A stretch of DNA of 43,018 nt, from NCBI GenBank assembly GCA_028871235.1, contig JAGWNO010000001.1, positions 1 through 43,018 of the forward strand, given 5' to 3'. This document shows, piece by piece, positions 19,629-27,081 of the stretch. The notes below the pieces were generated by a model. That model saw nothing but the letters and a program-made list of their open reading frames with translations, made no database searches and was not told the origin of the DNA. Position 1 is the stretch's first letter, and each line of letters begins with the position of its first letter. This DNA is from Gammaproteobacteria bacterium (GTDB lineage: Bacteria > Pseudomonadota > Gammaproteobacteria > Natronospirales > REEB76). Made by a program: the position numbers and the translations under genes.

Positions 19629-20398
19629 GGCGGCGCTCCGACGACGTGGAAGCCGCGCATCTCCAGCGGTTGCCCGGCGGCATCGAAGCGGCGTTCCGTG
19701 AAGCGCAGGGCGCCGTGCTTGTGCATGTGGATCACACTGGAGCAGCGCGTGCCATAAACCGCATTCACCACGAAAGGCGGCGATACCTGACGCTCGCGCT
19801 CCACACCGATGCCGGTATCCGGCAGTTCCGCGTCCGCTGCAGGTGTGCGGTCCGCAAGTAACTGGAACAAGGCGGCGCTGCCGAGTGCATCGTGTTCCAG
19901 GAGCTGTTTCAGCCGCGTGACACTGCGTTTCACTTTCGGCCAGGGGGTGTCCAACAGATGGTTGCTCAGTCCATGGATGCCGGCAGGGATTTCCCGTGGT
20001 GGAGCATCCTCGCGGTTGGAGAAATACCAGAGCGCTTCCCGGCTGCCGATGACTAGGCTGAAGGCGCCGTATTGCTGCGCGCGCTGCGCGACTTCTCTTA
20101 TATAGTTCTCGGCCGGTGCCTCATTGCGCAGGAAGCGTGCGGTGAGTTCGCCGCGCGAACGTGATGCCTGTTTTGGGTTGGGCCCCTCGCGGTAGTTGGT
20201 GACCACGGCGAAGCGCCCGCCGCTGGTCACGCCCAGCCAGGTGCCGCCGGCTTCCAGATCGCGGCCGGCCAGCAGTTGCGGCGCATCCTCCCAGAAACCC
20301 AGGGCACTCGCCGGGCGCGCGTGCAACTCGTCGCGGTTACCGGCGAAGATCAGCGGGTAGTCAGGATGCGATTGCCAGGCGAACACCAGCAGGCACAT
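19625..20398 (-). CDS. NRDE / TANGO2 family protein
   Basis: 257 residues. It begins MCLLVFAW with Cys at position 2, as in the family, which resembles N-terminal-nucleophile hydrolases, and carries 'FAGNRDE', the motif that names the family. 'GTWLGVTSGGRFAVVTNYR' and 'THGLSN'-like 'GIHGLSNHLLDTPWPKV' are further family blocks. Human TANGO2 is tied to lipid and acyl-CoA handling, with some reports on haem; the bacterial role is unproven. The frame extends upstream to 20443, but the conserved N-terminus sets the start at 20398. Seven bases separate it from the eamA gene. Confidence 0.9.
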   Translation of the reverse strand: MCLLVFAWQSHPDYPLIFAGNRDELHARPASALGFWEDAPQLLAGRDLEAGGTWLGVTSGGRFAVVTNYREGPNPKQASRSRGELTARFLRNEAPAENYIREVAQRAQQYGAFSLVIGSREALWYFSNREDAPPREIPAGIHGLSNHLLDTPWPKVKRSVTRLKQLLEHDALGSAALFQLLADRTPAADAELPDTGIGVERERQVSPPFVVNAVYGTRCSSVIHMHKHGALRFTERRFDAAGQPLEMRGFHVVGAPP

Positions 20399-20405
20399 GC
20401 CGGGA

Positions 20406-21335
20406 TTATAGCCCGTGGACTTTGGTGCTCCGGTTGTTTGCACGGCGGGAACGCCATGGCAGGGTCAGCATGGCCAATGCCAGCAGCACCAGCAGCATCC
20501 CGGCGATTTCGTGCGGCGGCGGCCGTTCGCCCAGTTGCAGCGCTGCCGCCAGCACGCCTACCACCGGCGTGGCGAGTGATGCGAGACCGCTCACCGCCAC
20601 CGGCAGCCGGCCCACCACGAACAGCCACAGCAGCCAGGCGAGTGCGTTGGCCGGCAGGATGTTATAGGCGAGCGCGCCTATGTAGGCGGGCGTCCACACC
20701 ACCGCATGGCCCGGAAACAGCCAGGCCACCGCCAGCAGCGGCACGGCGCCGAGCACCATCTGCCAACCGGTGAGTGACAGGAGGTCCCAGGAATCGCTTA
20801 CCGGGATTTTCTTGGCCACCAGCACCGACAATGCCCAGCACAGTCCCGCCGTCAACGCCAGCAGGCTGCTGACCGTATCCGGTGCCGCGTGCCACGGGGA
20901 CAGGATGAGTAACAGGCCGACAAGGGCCAGCACCAGCGCAGACCATTGCGCACCGTGGATGCGTTCCTTGAGTGTGAGTGGCGCCAGCAGGATCACCCAC
21001 AGGGGCATGGTGTACACCAGCACCGCGCTCTTGCCGGCGCCGCCGTGCACCAGCGACCAAGTGGTGAAACCGATGAACAGCGTGGTCTGCAGCAGTCCCA
21101 GCAGCAACACGCGCCAGAAATGCCGCGGCCGGAACCGCCGGCCGAACAGGAACAGCACGGCCAGCAGGCACAGGCCGCCACCAAGAGTGCGCGACCAGGC
21201 GAAGGTGAGCGGTGCGGCGTAGTGCAGCGCCACTTTCATCACCACCCAGTTGTAACCCCACACCAGCGTCAGTACGCCGAGAGCCGAAAGCGCGTAGCGA
21301 TCGATGCCATGATCTCCAGCTGTGTTTTTATTCAT
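20406..21335 (-). CDS. EamA-family (DMT superfamily) transporter
   Basis: 309 residues with about ten membrane helices in two EamA repeats. 'VWGYNWVVMKVAL' at the start and 'LTFAWSRTLGGGL' are typical of the first repeat; 'ASLATPVVGVLAAALQLGE' marks the end of the second. Substrate unknown; relatives export amino acids or other metabolites. The start ATG shares one base with the nudC stop (TGATG), so the two are translationally coupled. The C-terminus is basic ('RSRRANNRSTK'). Confidence 0.9.
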   Translation of the reverse strand: MNKNTAGDHGIDRYALSALGVLTLVWGYNWVVMKVALHYAAPLTFAWSRTLGGGLCLLAVLFLFGRRFRPRHFWRVLLLGLLQTTLFIGFTTWSLVHGGAGKSAVLVYTMPLWVILLAPLTLKERIHGAQWSALVLALVGLLLILSPWHAAPDTVSSLLALTAGLCWALSVLVAKKIPVSDSWDLLSLTGWQMVLGAVPLLAVAWLFPGHAVVWTPAYIGALAYNILPANALAWLLWLFVVGRLPVAVSGLASLATPVVGVLAAALQLGERPPPHEIAGMLLVLLALAMLTLPWRSRRANNRSTKVHGL

Positions 21336-22288
21336 CAGTGATTTTTTGACCCCCCGGCTTGCTGGTAACGATCAAGTGAATATTCTCCGGTCTCCTCAAA
21401 CCAGGTTTGTACCAACCTGTATGAGATGGAGCGCTGCGTCGGCAGCAGCAGGCTGCCATTCCCGATTCCCATGACGATGTCCGCGCGCGAGAACCAGCGG
21501 GCGTCGGTGAGTTCAGCATCGTTACAGCGGATATCGGTGTTCTCCGCCTGCGCCCGGAAGCCGAGCATCAGCGAGGCCGGGTACGGCCAGGGTTGCGACG
21601 CGGTGTAATGCATGGAGGCGACACGGATGTTGGTCTCTTCCTGCACCTCGCGCCGCACCGTGGCTTCCGGACTTTCGCCCGCTTCGACGAAGCCGGCGAT
21701 GGTGGAATAGCGTTTCTCCGGCCAGTCCGATTGGCGCCCCAGCAGGCAACGGTCTGCATGCGTGACCAGCACGATGATGGCGGGATTGACGCGCGGATAG
21801 AGGATGTTGCCGCAGCGGGTGCAATGCAACTCATGACCGGCGCTGCGGCTTGCAGTCACTGCACCGCATTTTCCGCAGAAGCGGTTGTGCAGATGCCAGT
21901 GCACCATGACGCGGGCGTAGCCGAGCAGCGCCAGGGTGCCGTGATCGAGCAAGGTGAACTGTGGTCGCAGACTGGTGAGCACGGTATCCGCCGCAGGCAA
22001 GACGGTTGCGGGCGGCAGACCCAGGGCGAAACAAGGGTGCTCGCCGCAAGTGCCGAGCAGCACGCTGCAATGAGCCTGTGGGAGCAACTGGCGGGCGGTG
22101 CCGCTGTCCAGCAACAACGGTGCAAAGTCATGCGCCAGCAGCACATTGTCTTCGCCGCACACCGGCACGAAGCGTGTCGCGGGTGAAGTCAGCGCATGTT
22201 GCAGCCAGGCGGTATCGCTGCGGCGCGAACTCAGCCGGGCGCAGGGGTCGCCGGCGAACACGAAAGGAATATCGTCACGGTCCGTCAT
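21335..22288 (-). CDS. nudC: NAD(+) diphosphatase / mRNA NAD-decapping enzyme NudC
   Basis: 317 residues. A zinc ribbon (CGKC ... CTRC near the middle) precedes a Nudix box, GX5EX7REVQEE, and the NudC-specific 'SQPWPYPASLM' motif follows. The enzyme splits NADH/NAD+ to NMN(H) and AMP and removes NAD caps from RNA 5' ends. The frame has a TTG at 22303; the ATG at 22288 is preferred, although neither has a clear ribosome site. It heads the six-gene operon nudC-eamA-NRDE-S9-tamA-tamB. Confidence 0.94.
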   Translation of the reverse strand: MTDRDDIPFVFAGDPCARLSSRRSDTAWLQHALTSPATRFVPVCGEDNVLLAHDFAPLLLDSGTARQLLPQAHCSVLLGTCGEHPCFALGLPPATVLPAADTVLTSLRPQFTLLDHGTLALLGYARVMVHWHLHNRFCGKCGAVTASRSAGHELHCTRCGNILYPRVNPAIIVLVTHADRCLLGRQSDWPEKRYSTIAGFVEAGESPEATVRREVQEETNIRVASMHYTASQPWPYPASLMLGFRAQAENTDIRCNDAELTDARWFSRADIVMGIGNGSLLLPTQRSISYRLVQTWFEETGEYSLDRYQQAGGSKNH

Positions 22289-22317
22289 TGGCGTGGCTGA
22301 CAATGCGCTAACGCGTC

Positions 22318-22326
22318 ATTATCACA
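22318..22326 (-). promoter_or_regulatory. Extended -10 promoter before nudC
   Basis: TGTGATAAT on the minus strand (TG-n-GATAAT), in the 46-nt gap between the HIT gene and nudC. RNA would begin near 22311, about 23 nt before the nudC ATG. This would be a promoter for the whole nudC-to-tamB operon. Confidence 0.45.
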
Positions 22327-22334
22327 CACACCGT

Positions 22335-22754
22335 TCAGGCGGGCGTGAAGGATCTGCCCAGGAGTTTCGTCAGCAGGTCTTTCAGCTTGCTGATCTCGGC
22401 GCTGTAGTAGGGTTTGGCCGGCAGTTTGCCCCACACTGGCGCCGGCCAGGCAGGATCGTACTGGTAACGCACGATGTGATGCACATGCAACTGCGGCACC
22501 ACGTTGCCTAGGACGGCGATGTTGAGCTTGTAGGGTTGCAGTCCCTTGTTCAGGGCCCGCGCCAGCAGCGTGGATTCTTCCAGGAACTGCAGACTGTCGG
22601 TGTCGCTGAGCTCATGCAGTTCGCGGAGGTTCTCCCGTTCCGGCACCAGGATGAACCAGGGATAGTTGCTGTCGTTCATGAGCAGCAGCTGGCACAGCCG
22701 CAAGCGGCCGAGCAGCACGGTATCCTTGGCGAGCTGCGGGTCCAGCGAGAACAT
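22335..22754 (-). CDS. HIT-family nucleotide hydrolase/transferase (QxHxH variant)
   Basis: 139 residues. 'LMNDSNYPWFILVPER' and 'LNIAVLGNVVPQLHVHHIVRY' place it in the histidine triad superfamily. Aligned on the family's G-N/Q-x-V block, the first His of HxHxH is Gln88, while His90 (the nucleophile position) and His92 are kept. I recall a gammaproteobacterial HIT subfamily with this pattern, so it is probably functional. Likely substrates are AMP-linked small molecules such as diadenosine polyphosphates, by family only. The frame continues upstream antisense-free into the cfa-like gene but in a different frame; the ATG at 22754 sits 7 nt after the cfa-like stop. Confidence 0.88.
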   Translation of the reverse strand: MFSLDPQLAKDTVLLGRLRLCQLLLMNDSNYPWFILVPERENLRELHELSDTDSLQFLEESTLLARALNKGLQPYKLNIAVLGNVVPQLHVHHIVRYQYDPAWPAPVWGKLPAKPYYSAEISKLKDLLTKLLGRSFTPA

Positions 22755-22761
22755 GCCGGAC

Positions 22762-23880
22762 TCAGCGCGGCGCCTGGTAGCCGCCAGCCACGCCGCGAGG
22801 CGAGAACACGATCTGCCAGAGCTGGTTCTTGCGGGCACGGAAGGAAGCCGCGCTGGCGCTGAGATAGTAACGCCACATGCGGTAAAACACCTGACTGTAC
22901 TGGTGCTTGAGTCTGTCCCAGTTATTTTCGAAGTTGCGCCGCCAGGCCAGCAAGGTGCTGTCGTAGTGGACGCTGAAGTTGTGCCAGTCCTCCATGACGA
23001 ACACTTCCTCGGTAGCCGTGGCGATCTGTTTGATTGAAGGCAGCATGCTGTTGGGGAAGATGTAACGGGTGATCCACGGGTCCGTATCATGTACCGACTC
23101 GTTGCTGCCGATGCTGTGCAGCAGGAACAGGCCATCTTCCTTGAGGCAGCGCCGTACCACGCGCATGTAGGTGCGGTAGTTTTTGACGCCCACATGCTCG
23201 AACATGCCGATGGAGAATATGCGGTCGAACTTCTGGTCCAGTTGGCGGTAATCTTGCATCTGGATCTCGATGGGCAGGTCCCTGCACAGCGCGCGTGCGT
23301 AATCCGCCTGTTGCGTGGAGACGGTGATGCCCACGCCGTGGATGCCGTAACGCTCGGCGGCCAGCCTGAGCGCCACGCCCCAGCCGCAGCCGATGTCCAG
23401 CACCCGCATGCCGGGCTTGAGACCGAGCTTGCGGAACACCAGCTCCAGCTTGGCTTCCTGGGCGGTATCCAGGTCGGCGGCGTCCCGCCAGTAGCCGCAG
23501 CTGTACACCAGCTGCTTGCCGAGCATGCAGGTATACAAATCGTTGCCCATGTCGTAGTGATGCCGGCCGATCTGGAACGCGCGCGAACTTTTCTGCAGAT
23601 TGAAGAGACGTGCCTTGAGTGCGCTTAACGCCAACCCCAGGGTCATGGCCCGTTTCTCCAGGTCCGCCCGCAGCAACCGGTAGATGAAGCCATCCAGGTC
23701 CTGCGCGTCCCAGCAGCCTTGCATATAGGACTCGCCGAGGCCGAGGGAACCGCCAGTCAGCACCCGCCGGTAGAAATCCGCATCATGTACCTGGATATCC
23801 CAGGGACGGGTGCCATCGATATGGATGTCGGCACTGTCCAGCAGTGCTGCTACCCGACGCTGAAAACGCGTCTGTGCCAT
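22762..23880 (-). CDS. cfa: Cyclopropane-fatty-acyl-phospholipid synthase family methyltransferase
   Basis: 372 residues (E. coli Cfa is 382). It adds a methylene group from S-adenosylmethionine to unsaturated acyl chains of membrane phospholipids. The N-terminal domain has 'LGESYMQGCWD'. SAM-binding is 'MRVLDIGCGWG'; 'YSCGYW', 'MFEHVG', 'LLHSIG' and 'VHYDSTLLAW' carry the Cys, Glu, His/Ile and Tyr positions that hold the bicarbonate ion in Cfa; 'NQLWQIVFS' lies near the C-terminus. The frame runs upstream to 24066 over the small membrane-protein gene, but the ATG at 23880, with AAGG before it, fits the family. The small membrane protein lies 20 nt upstream and the HIT gene 7 nt downstream. 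Confidence 0.94.
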   Translation of the reverse strand: MAQTRFQRRVAALLDSADIHIDGTRPWDIQVHDADFYRRVLTGGSLGLGESYMQGCWDAQDLDGFIYRLLRADLEKRAMTLGLALSALKARLFNLQKSSRAFQIGRHHYDMGNDLYTCMLGKQLVYSCGYWRDAADLDTAQEAKLELVFRKLGLKPGMRVLDIGCGWGVALRLAAERYGIHGVGITVSTQQADYARALCRDLPIEIQMQDYRQLDQKFDRIFSIGMFEHVGVKNYRTYMRVVRRCLKEDGLFLLHSIGSNESVHDTDPWITRYIFPNSMLPSIKQIATATEEVFVMEDWHNFSVHYDSTLLAWRRNFENNWDRLKHQYSQVFYRMWRYYLSASAASFRARKNQLWQIVFSPRGVAGGYQAPR

Positions 23881-23900
23881 AACCACACCCTTGCGATCCC

Positions 23901-24062
23901 TCAGTCGAACAGTGCCCGGCCGATGCGCCAGCCTGCATATACGCCCGCGAACGTGCCGATGCTGGACAACAGCCAGGCGTAGGCGGTGCCGGCATATGCA
24001 CCCAGCCACCAGCCGGCACTGCTCAAAATGGTAACTGCCAGAAACATGATGATTTTCTTCAT
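23901..24062 (-). CDS. Small conserved membrane protein (53 aa)
   Basis: Read directly from the minus strand: MKKIIMFLAVTILSSAGWWLG, then AYAGTAYAWLLSSIGTFAG and VYAGWRIGRALFD, then TGA. Two hydrophobic stretches with regularly spaced glycines ('GWWLGAYAG', 'GTFAGVYAGW') suggest a helical hairpin packed by glycine zippers. I recall small proteins of this type scattered among proteobacteria and other phyla, with no known function. There is no clear Shine-Dalgarno sequence. It ends 20 nt before the cyclopropane synthase start and may be co-transcribed with it. Confidence 0.7.
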   Translation of the reverse strand: MKKIIMFLAVTILSSAGWWLGAYAGTAYAWLLSSIGTFAGVYAGWRIGRALFD

Positions 24063-24127
24063 GCACGGATTACCGGGGCGTCCGTACCCATGGCTTTATC
24101 TGTTGCCGCCGCGCATCCCATAAGTGA

Positions 24128-24523
24128 TCAGACGTCCGGCAGCAAACGCGCGATATTGAGGGCCGCCAGCACCGTGATTACCAGCCAGGTGAGTGCCGTA
24201 CCGGTGAAGCGTCCGAAAGAGATTCCGGTGGAATGGGACAGACCCCAGGCATGCAGCAGGCGGGCGGCAACCAGCACGCTGCCGGCCGTGTACAGCAGCC
24301 AGTGAGCACCCGCATTCAGCTCCAGGCACAGCAACAGCAGCAAGGCGATGGGGATGTATTCCACGGCGTTGCCATGGGCGCGGATGGCGCACCGCAAGGC
24401 TGCGTTGCCGCCACTGCCGCTGCCGATCTGTTCGCGCCGGCGGATGCGGGTGATGCGGAAGGCCAACAGGAAGATGAGCAGGCCGAGCAATGCAGCATAC
24501 AAGGATGTGATCGGTGCCAGCAT
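24128..24523 (-). CDS. MAPEG-family membrane protein
   Basis: 131 residues with four hydrophobic helices. 'RAHGNAVEYIPIALLLL' carries the Arg, Asn and Glu residues typical of membrane-associated proteins in eicosanoid and glutathione metabolism; 'ARLLHAWG' is the other family mark. Members include microsomal glutathione transferase-like enzymes, so a glutathione-dependent detoxification role is possible but unproven. Start: the ATG at 24523 has GGGGA 7 nt upstream; an in-frame ATG at 24541 has none. Confidence 0.88.
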   Translation of the reverse strand: MLAPITSLYAALLGLLIFLLAFRITRIRRREQIGSGSGGNAALRCAIRAHGNAVEYIPIALLLLLCLELNAGAHWLLYTAGSVLVAARLLHAWGLSHSTGISFGRFTGTALTWLVITVLAALNIARLLPDV

Positions 24524-24563
24524 GATTGTTCCCCAGTGCATGGGTAAAAACCCAGCTGCGTGG

Positions 24564-25121
24564 TCAGCTGTCCATGAACGCCCAGTGCCACGGCTCGTAG
24601 CTGATGCCGTGGGGATTGCCGCGTGGATAGGACAGGTGGAATCCGAAACCGCCGGCATGCGCTTGCAACCAGGCGAAGGCGGCAGTGGTCTCGAATTGCT
24701 GTTCCAGCGGCGGGCAATCCGGCGAGGTGAGATCCAGCGCGCGGCCGGTATGGTGTTCGCTATAGCCGGGTGCGGCGATGACTTTGAGGATGTCATCCAG
24801 GGGTTGACCGGTTGCCAGCTTGCGGATGATCAGATCCCGTTGGTAGGCCACGCTGCGGAAAGCGGACACCACCAGCAAGCTGATACCGTGCTGCCGTGCC
24901 TGTGCATACAGGCGTTGCCAGTGGTGCGCGGCCCGCGGTGCCAGCTGGCGTTCGCGGTTGTTGATGTCCGGACCGATGTCGACCAGCTCCGCTGCTTCTT
25001 CACACACGGGCAGGCCGCGGTCAGCTGCATATGCGGCGGGGATACCCAGCTCGCGGTGGATGGCGGCGATGCCCAGCAGATAATTTGCGGGCTCGGGACG
25101 GCGCATGGCGGCGGGATCCAA
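24564..25121 (-). CDS. M15-family D-alanyl-D-alanine (or LD-) carboxypeptidase, VanY-like
   Basis: 185 residues. Zinc ligands are His and Asp in 'SEHHTGRALDL' and His in 'EPWHWAF', with the conserved Arg in 'SAFRSVAYQ', the M15B pattern of enzymes that trim the last D-Ala of peptidoglycan peptides. No signal peptide is visible, so the product may act on cytoplasmic or recycled murein peptides. Start: TTG at 25121 lies 5 nt after AGGGAGG and 1 nt after the PEBP stop; the next candidate, ATG at 25106, has no ribosome site, so TTG is preferred. The frame's further 5' extension over the PEBP gene is not coding. Confidence 0.87.
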   Translation of the reverse strand: MDPAAMRRPEPANYLLGIAAIHRELGIPAAYAADRGLPVCEEAAELVDIGPDINNRERQLAPRAAHHWQRLYAQARQHGISLLVVSAFRSVAYQRDLIIRKLATGQPLDDILKVIAAPGYSEHHTGRALDLTSPDCPPLEQQFETTAAFAWLQAHAGGFGFHLSYPRGNPHGISYEPWHWAFMDS

Positions 25122-25122
25122 T

Positions 25123-25707
25123 TCAACCTCCCTGGTCGGCGCGTTTCTGATAGGTGCCAACGAGTTCCGCTTCAGCGAGGATGTGGCCGTGCATGACGGC
25201 TTCCAGTACTGCCTTGGTGGGCGCATGCAGATCCGGCAGCACCACATCGAGCGCATAGAGTTTGTGCACGTAGCGGTGGCGGCCGATGGGTGGGCAGGGC
25301 CCGCCGTAGACCGCGCGCTGCCAATCGTTGCTGCCGGTACGCGCGCCCGTCGGCAGATGCGTCGCCGCGCCTGGCGGCAGCGAATCCACGCTGGCGGGAA
25401 TGTCATACAGTACCCAGTGCACCCAGGTGGTCTGGGGCGCCGCCGGATCCGGCGCATCCGGATCATCGATGATCAGCACGAAGCTTTTTGTGCCGGCGGG
25501 GACGCCGGACCAGGCCAATGGCGGCGAAATGTTGCTGCCCGCACAGGTGAAGCGTGTCGACATGGCGCCGCCGTTCACGTAGGCCGGGGAAGTCAGGCGG
25601 AAAACCGGCGTCGGGTCAGCACCCATGCCGGCCGCGGGCACAACGGCCAGCAACATTGGCAGCAGTGTGCGCAGGCTGCGAACATGGCGGACTATGTTCA
25701 TGTCCAT
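25123..25707 (-). CDS. Secreted YbhB/YbcL (PEBP) family protein
   Basis: 194 residues with a signal peptide (about 1-29, ending AAGMGA). The mature part is a phosphatidylethanolamine-binding/Raf-kinase-inhibitor-like fold: 'TCAGSNISPPLAWSGVP', 'SFVLIIDDPDAP', 'WVHWVLYDIPA' and 'GPCPPIGRHRYVHKLYAL' are its ligand-pocket motifs. The bacterial function is unknown. It overlaps the 72-residue upstream gene by 10 nt and the VanY-like gene follows at once, so the three are likely an operon. Confidence 0.92.
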   Translation of the reverse strand: MDMNIVRHVRSLRTLLPMLLAVVPAAGMGADPTPVFRLTSPAYVNGGAMSTRFTCAGSNISPPLAWSGVPAGTKSFVLIIDDPDAPDPAAPQTTWVHWVLYDIPASVDSLPPGAATHLPTGARTGSNDWQRAVYGGPCPPIGRHRYVHKLYALDVVLPDLHAPTKAVLEAVMHGHILAEAELVGTYQKRADQGG

Positions 25708-25916
25708 GGTTCCGCTTCCTTGAGCCGGGTACGTAATTCCATCTCGCTAAGCGCAGCGATCTCGCTTTCCGCCAGCAGGCGGTTGTCCGCCGCCAAAGCG
25801 CTCTGATACAGCTCGAAACTGCCGAGACGCGAGAACAACATGATCATGCTGCCGTAGGAGGCTTCAATTACATCCGCCTGCCAGGTGCACCCATCACCGT
25901 CGCTGAAGCTGCGCAT
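25698..25916 (-). CDS. Small hypothetical protein (72 aa)
   Basis: A soluble 72-residue protein: 'FSDGDGCTWQADVIEASYGS' at the start and an acidic, helix-rich C-terminal half ('ESEIAALSEMELRTRLKEAEPW'). I do not recognise a named family, though short proteins of this shape (D-G-x-x-W, V-x-E-A-S-Y-G) seem familiar from Xanthomonas relatives. It overlaps the PEBP start by 10 nt. The ATG lies exactly 6 nt after a TATACT hexamer and has no ribosome site, so its mRNA may be leaderless. Confidence 0.7.
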   Translation of the reverse strand: MRSFSDGDGCTWQADVIEASYGSMIMLFSRLGSFELYQSALAADNRLLAESEIAALSEMELRTRLKEAEPWT

Positions 25917-25922
25917 GCGGAT

Positions 25923-25928
25923 AGTATA
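25923..25928 (-). promoter_or_regulatory. -10 element before the 72-aa gene
   Basis: TATACT on the minus strand, 6 nt from the ATG at 25916, in the 40-nt gap after the cytochrome b gene. The -35 region is GC-only with no match. Confidence 0.45.
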
Positions 25929-25956
25929 GGCCAGCGCCTGCCGGCCGCGCGCCGCG

Positions 25957-26532
25957 CTACTCGAGGAAGATCATTTTCCTCCACACATGCCGGCCGCTGA
26001 GGGCATGCAGCAGCACCGCGCCCACGTGCAACGCCAGGTAAGCCGGTATCAATACCTGGCCGATCTGATGGGCTTCCTGGAGGCTGTGCTGCCAACCTGT
26101 GAGCTTCACGCCGGGCGTGATGAGAATACTGAGCGACGTACCGCTGCAGCCGATCCAGACGAATGCCAGCAGACCCAGGGTCTGCACCAGGCCGGCGAAG
26201 CCTTCATGGCTTGCGCGATCGGGTATGCGCAAGCGCAGTAACATCTTGATGTCATCCATCACCAGCAGCCAACGCGCTTTAGTCCACGGAACCCAACTGC
26301 TGAAACGCGCATACACCGGACCGAAGATGCCGTAGAGCAGCCGCAACGCCAGGAAGGTGGTGAAAGTGAGGCCGATCACCATGTGCACCAGGTAGCCGGT
26401 ATGCCGTGCTTCATCATAATCACCGGCGACCGTAAGGCCGAGTAACCAGGCGGCGATTCCGAAAGTGGCAAGGCCCAGATGCAGGACGCGTGTAGTCACA
26501 TCAATTTTCACTGCCGCCGCTTCCCCGCTCAT
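25957..26532 (-). CDS. Membrane cytochrome b (b561/Ni-Fe-hydrogenase b-type fold)
   Basis: 191 residues with four main membrane helices. Histidines suited to haem ligation are H18 ('RVLHLGLA'), H50 ('GYLVHMVIG'), one in 'EAHQIGQ' and one in 'YLALHVGAVLLHAL'. This is the prokaryotic b561/cytochrome b domain used in quinone-linked electron transfer. The partner protein is not nearby, so the donor and acceptor are unknown. CAGGAG lies 7 nt before the ATG. A sigma-70-like promoter precedes it. Confidence 0.88.
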   Translation of the reverse strand: MSGEAAAVKIDVTTRVLHLGLATFGIAAWLLGLTVAGDYDEARHTGYLVHMVIGLTFTTFLALRLLYGIFGPVYARFSSWVPWTKARWLLVMDDIKMLLRLRIPDRASHEGFAGLVQTLGLLAFVWIGCSGTSLSILITPGVKLTGWQHSLQEAHQIGQVLIPAYLALHVGAVLLHALSGRHVWRKMIFLE

Positions 26533-26561
26533 GACACGCTCCTGAGTGTGCCTGTGGATAA

Positions 26562-26590
26562 ATTATCATTGCGCGCTGGCCGGCCGTCAT
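26562..26590 (-). promoter_or_regulatory. Sigma-70-like promoter of the cytochrome b gene
   Basis: On the minus strand ATGACG (26590-26585), a 17-nt spacer, then GATAAT (26567-26562); RNA would begin near 26555, about 23 nt before the ATG. Four of six -35 bases and five of six -10 bases match consensus. Apart from this promoter I see nothing in the gap 26533-26742. Confidence 0.55.
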
Positions 26591-26742
26591 CACCCGTTGC
26601 GGCGCATTCCATTAAATTCCCGTCAGGCACAGGCGTGGAACTGGGGCGGACCCATCAGCACGCGCTGCCCGGGGTGTTTTCTCCAACTCCAGGTATTCCA
26701 AGACCTTACCGCCGCACGCCGTCGTGGCCGGCCATGATTGGG

Positions 26743-26943
26743 CTAACTCCGGCGCGGTCCGCGCAACACCCGGGCCGGCAGATGCAGGATGGCGCTCAGC
26801 AGGTCGAACACCGCGTCCATAGTGATGCCCACCAGCCTGAAGGGCAGCGATAACAACCAGATGAATGGATAAAGAACCAGGGCCAGCAGCGCCAGCGGCC
26901 AGCAGATTATCAGCAGGATGATCCAGACAGCCAATGTCAACAT
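26743..26943 (-). CDS. Small membrane protein (66 aa)
   Basis: Two hydrophobic stretches, about residues 3-31 and 37-53, with a basic end 'ARVLRGPRRS'. Pro-Phe-Ile-Trp in the middle ('LYPFIWLLSLPFRLVG') suggests an interfacial helix. I recognise no named family. No clear ribosome site. It lies alone between the cytochrome b promoter region and the next membrane protein; the reading frame is the only sensible one here. Confidence 0.6.
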   Translation of the reverse strand: MLTLAVWIILLIICWPLALLALVLYPFIWLLSLPFRLVGITMDAVFDLLSAILHLPARVLRGPRRS

Positions 26944-27081
26944 GTGTATTTACCACTGACCACGTTCGTTGCGGCGGCGCTGCCTGCTTTGAAATGGCAC
27001 AATTGTGCCGGTTTTTTATTATCCGGCAACCAGGCCACCGGCCATGGCCGCGCGGAGCTGCATCAGCGGGCTAACGGCATT

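Noticed and set aside
22762..24066. 62-codon N-terminal extension of the cyclopropane synthase
   Set aside because: It overlaps the 53-aa membrane-protein gene in another frame, and the family N-terminus fits the ATG at 23880.
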